This document shows positions 22,042 through 22,930 of a stretch of 22,930 bases of DNA, piece after piece. Source of the stretch: an archaeon (GTDB lineage: Archaea > Asgardarchaeota > Hermodarchaeia > Hermodarchaeales > Hermodarchaeaceae); contig JABXGY010000072.1 of assembly GCA_016550395.1 (NCBI GenBank), positions 1 through 22,930 of the forward strand, in the 5' to 3' direction. Numbering within the stretch: position 1 is the first letter of the stretch; each line of letters starts with the position of its first letter. The position numbers and the translations under genes are program-made. The notes beneath the pieces are model-generated. The model did not search any database and was not told the DNA's origin. It saw nothing but the letters and a program-made list of their open reading frames with translations.

Positions 22042-22839
22042 ATGCAATTATCTCTTCCGACGATACAGGATCTATTTGTATTAATCACTGCGTATCTGTG
22101 GATTTTTGGAGTACTTGGTTTTGGTGAACTACTTCGTAGATGGCGTCACTATTCGGCTGCAGTTACACGAAAATTCATTCATTTATTCGCAGGCTTTGCT
22201 GTGTTCACGGTGCCATTCTATAGTCAGGCATGGATAGCGCTTCTAGTATCGTTCCCGATGTTAGTTCTAATTTTCCTAGCTTCTCCAAAGAGCCCCGTTA
22301 AAAGCCTCAGAGCTATGTTTGAGGTCATGGCTCGTGAAGAAGATTACCAAGCAGGTCATATTTGGGGACCTTTTCTCTACGCAATCTCGATCAATATTCT
22401 CGTCGCAATTTTCTCATTAATTCCCCCATTGACTCCCTACTTTATTCTCCCAGCTATGGGTCTAACAGCTATGTACTTGGGAGATGGAATTGCTCCAATG
22501 ATAGGAAGTAGATTTGGGAAACACCACTACACTATTGGAAATGCGACTCGGAGTTTAGAAGGGTCCTTAGCAGTCTTCTTGGGTTCATTTTTTGGTACAT
22601 GGATTTGTTGGGTTTTTCTGGACATCTTTGCTAGAGGAGGGCTGCCCGTTTTCGATATAATGCAGATTATCATTCTAAGTGCAGTTTGTGCCGTTTCTAC
22701 TACAATTATTGAAGGAATAAGCCCGGTGGGTTATGATAACATCACAGTTCCCCATTTAACAACGGGGATACTCTTTATAATGGCCTTAGTACTCCATCCA
22801 CTAATGCTTGCATCAATTCTGTTCCCTAGTATCAACTAA
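22042..22839 (+). CDS. Membrane CTP-transferase/dolichol- or phytol-kinase-like protein
   Basis: Integral membrane protein of about 265 aa with some seven hydrophobic segments. It has motifs of the CTP-using lipid kinase/phosphatidate cytidylyltransferase superfamily: AVTRKFIHLFAG near the N-terminus, MYLGDGIAPMIGSRFGKHHY, GNATRSLEGSLAVFLGSF and, near the end, EGISPVGYDNITVP. These match dolichol/phytol kinase-type enzymes that phosphorylate polyprenols with CTP; CDP-archaeol-type activity cannot be excluded. ATG 22042 is chosen because GGGAG is 9 nt upstream and the first membrane helix begins soon after. An upstream in-frame ATG at 21970 would add 24 polar residues and precede the predicted transcription start. 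uppS nearby supports a polyprenol phosphate role. Confidence 0.82.
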   Translation: MQLSLPTIQDLFVLITAYLWIFGVLGFGELLRRWRHYSAAVTRKFIHLFAGFAVFTVPFYSQAWIALLVSFPMLVLIFLASPKSPVKSLRAMFEVMAREEDYQAGHIWGPFLYAISINILVAIFSLIPPLTPYFILPAMGLTAMYLGDGIAPMIGSRFGKHHYTIGNATRSLEGSLAVFLGSFFGTWICWVFLDIFARGGLPVFDIMQIIILSAVCAVSTTIIEGISPVGYDNITVPHLTTGILFIMALVLHPLMLASILFPSIN

Positions 22840-22930
22840 CCCGTCCTTGAAACTGTCACTGATTATAGTCCGGTAAAGTGCATTATATTAACATGGCTAT
22901 ACGAACCATAGCATTTACAAAGTGTTTTGC
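22840..22930. other. Terminal non-coding stretch
   Basis: AT-rich end of the window after the lipid-enzyme gene. It holds a small inverted repeat (GCTAT/ATAGC around 22896-22912) and an ATG at 22893 that stays open to the edge, preceded by a TATA-like sequence near 22862. Thirteen codons are too few to call a gene. Confidence 0.3.

Noticed and set aside
22893..22930. Possible gene start at the right edge
   Set aside because: An open ATG with a TATA-like sequence upstream, but only about 13 codons are visible and no motif supports it.

Overview
The window is archaeal chromosome carrying mostly housekeeping genes. It encodes the box C/D core pair Nop5 and fibrillarin, Gar1 of H/ACA RNPs, SRP19, ribosomal protein S8e, a TFIIB-type factor (TFB), a TFE-beta/RPC34-like factor, archaeal tRNA methyltransferase Trm1 and a GPN-loop GTPase. 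Promoters are archaeal TATA boxes, often with an A-rich BRE-like element. Downstream operon genes have Shine-Dalgarno (SD) sequences 4-9 nt before their starts, and GTG/TTG starts are common. A group of Roadblock/LC7 proteins around an MglA-type small GTPase, plus a possible longin-like protein, fits an Asgard archaeon best. That assignment is an inference of medium strength. HypA/HypE and an ADP-forming acyl-CoA synthetase subunit suggest an anaerobe with NiFe hydrogenase and acetate or peptide metabolism.

Layout. 1-5054 (+) is a tight RNA-modification operon: nop5 (5' end outside the window), fibrillarin, a DUF61 protein, a Cro/C1-type regulator, trm1 and rlmE. 5035-7146 (-) reads srp19, gar1, tfb, TFE-beta-like. 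7246-9174 has hypA and hypE on the plus strand with rps8e between them on the minus strand. 9199-15216 (-) reads roadblock protein 1, smc, scpA, scpB and a longin-like protein. 15418-17324 (+) has roadblock 2, roadblock 3, the MglA/Arf-like GTPase and roadblock 4. 17394-18635 (+) has uppS and a NYN-family protein. 18640-21940 (-) reads a COG1709-type regulator, a GPN GTPase, an acyl-CoA synthetase beta subunit and a coiled-coil protein. 22042-22839 (+) is a membrane CTP-transferase/dolichol-kinase-like protein. No intergenic stretch exceeds 300 bases, and I see no tRNA, rRNA, CRISPR array, transposase or phage gene.

How it fits together. The first 8 kb serves RNA modification, ribosome and SRP assembly and transcription initiation. 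The middle holds a complete SMC-ScpA-ScpB condensin. It is divergent from a GTPase/roadblock module that has one GTPase and four roadblock subunits, suggesting alternative regulatory complexes around one switch. uppS and the terminal lipid enzyme both point to polyprenol phosphate metabolism.

The most unusual observations are two conserved genes, tfb and the NYN gene, whose family-typical N-termini lie upstream of any ATG/GTG/TTG codon. In each, a GGAGG SD sits 8-9 nt before a near-cognate codon (ACG and ATA). Others are the tfb/TFE-beta adjacency with a hairpin-U tract between the genes, the mixed MglA/Arf motifs of the GTPase, a NYN protein with an eroded acidic centre, and leader hairpins next to SD sequences.
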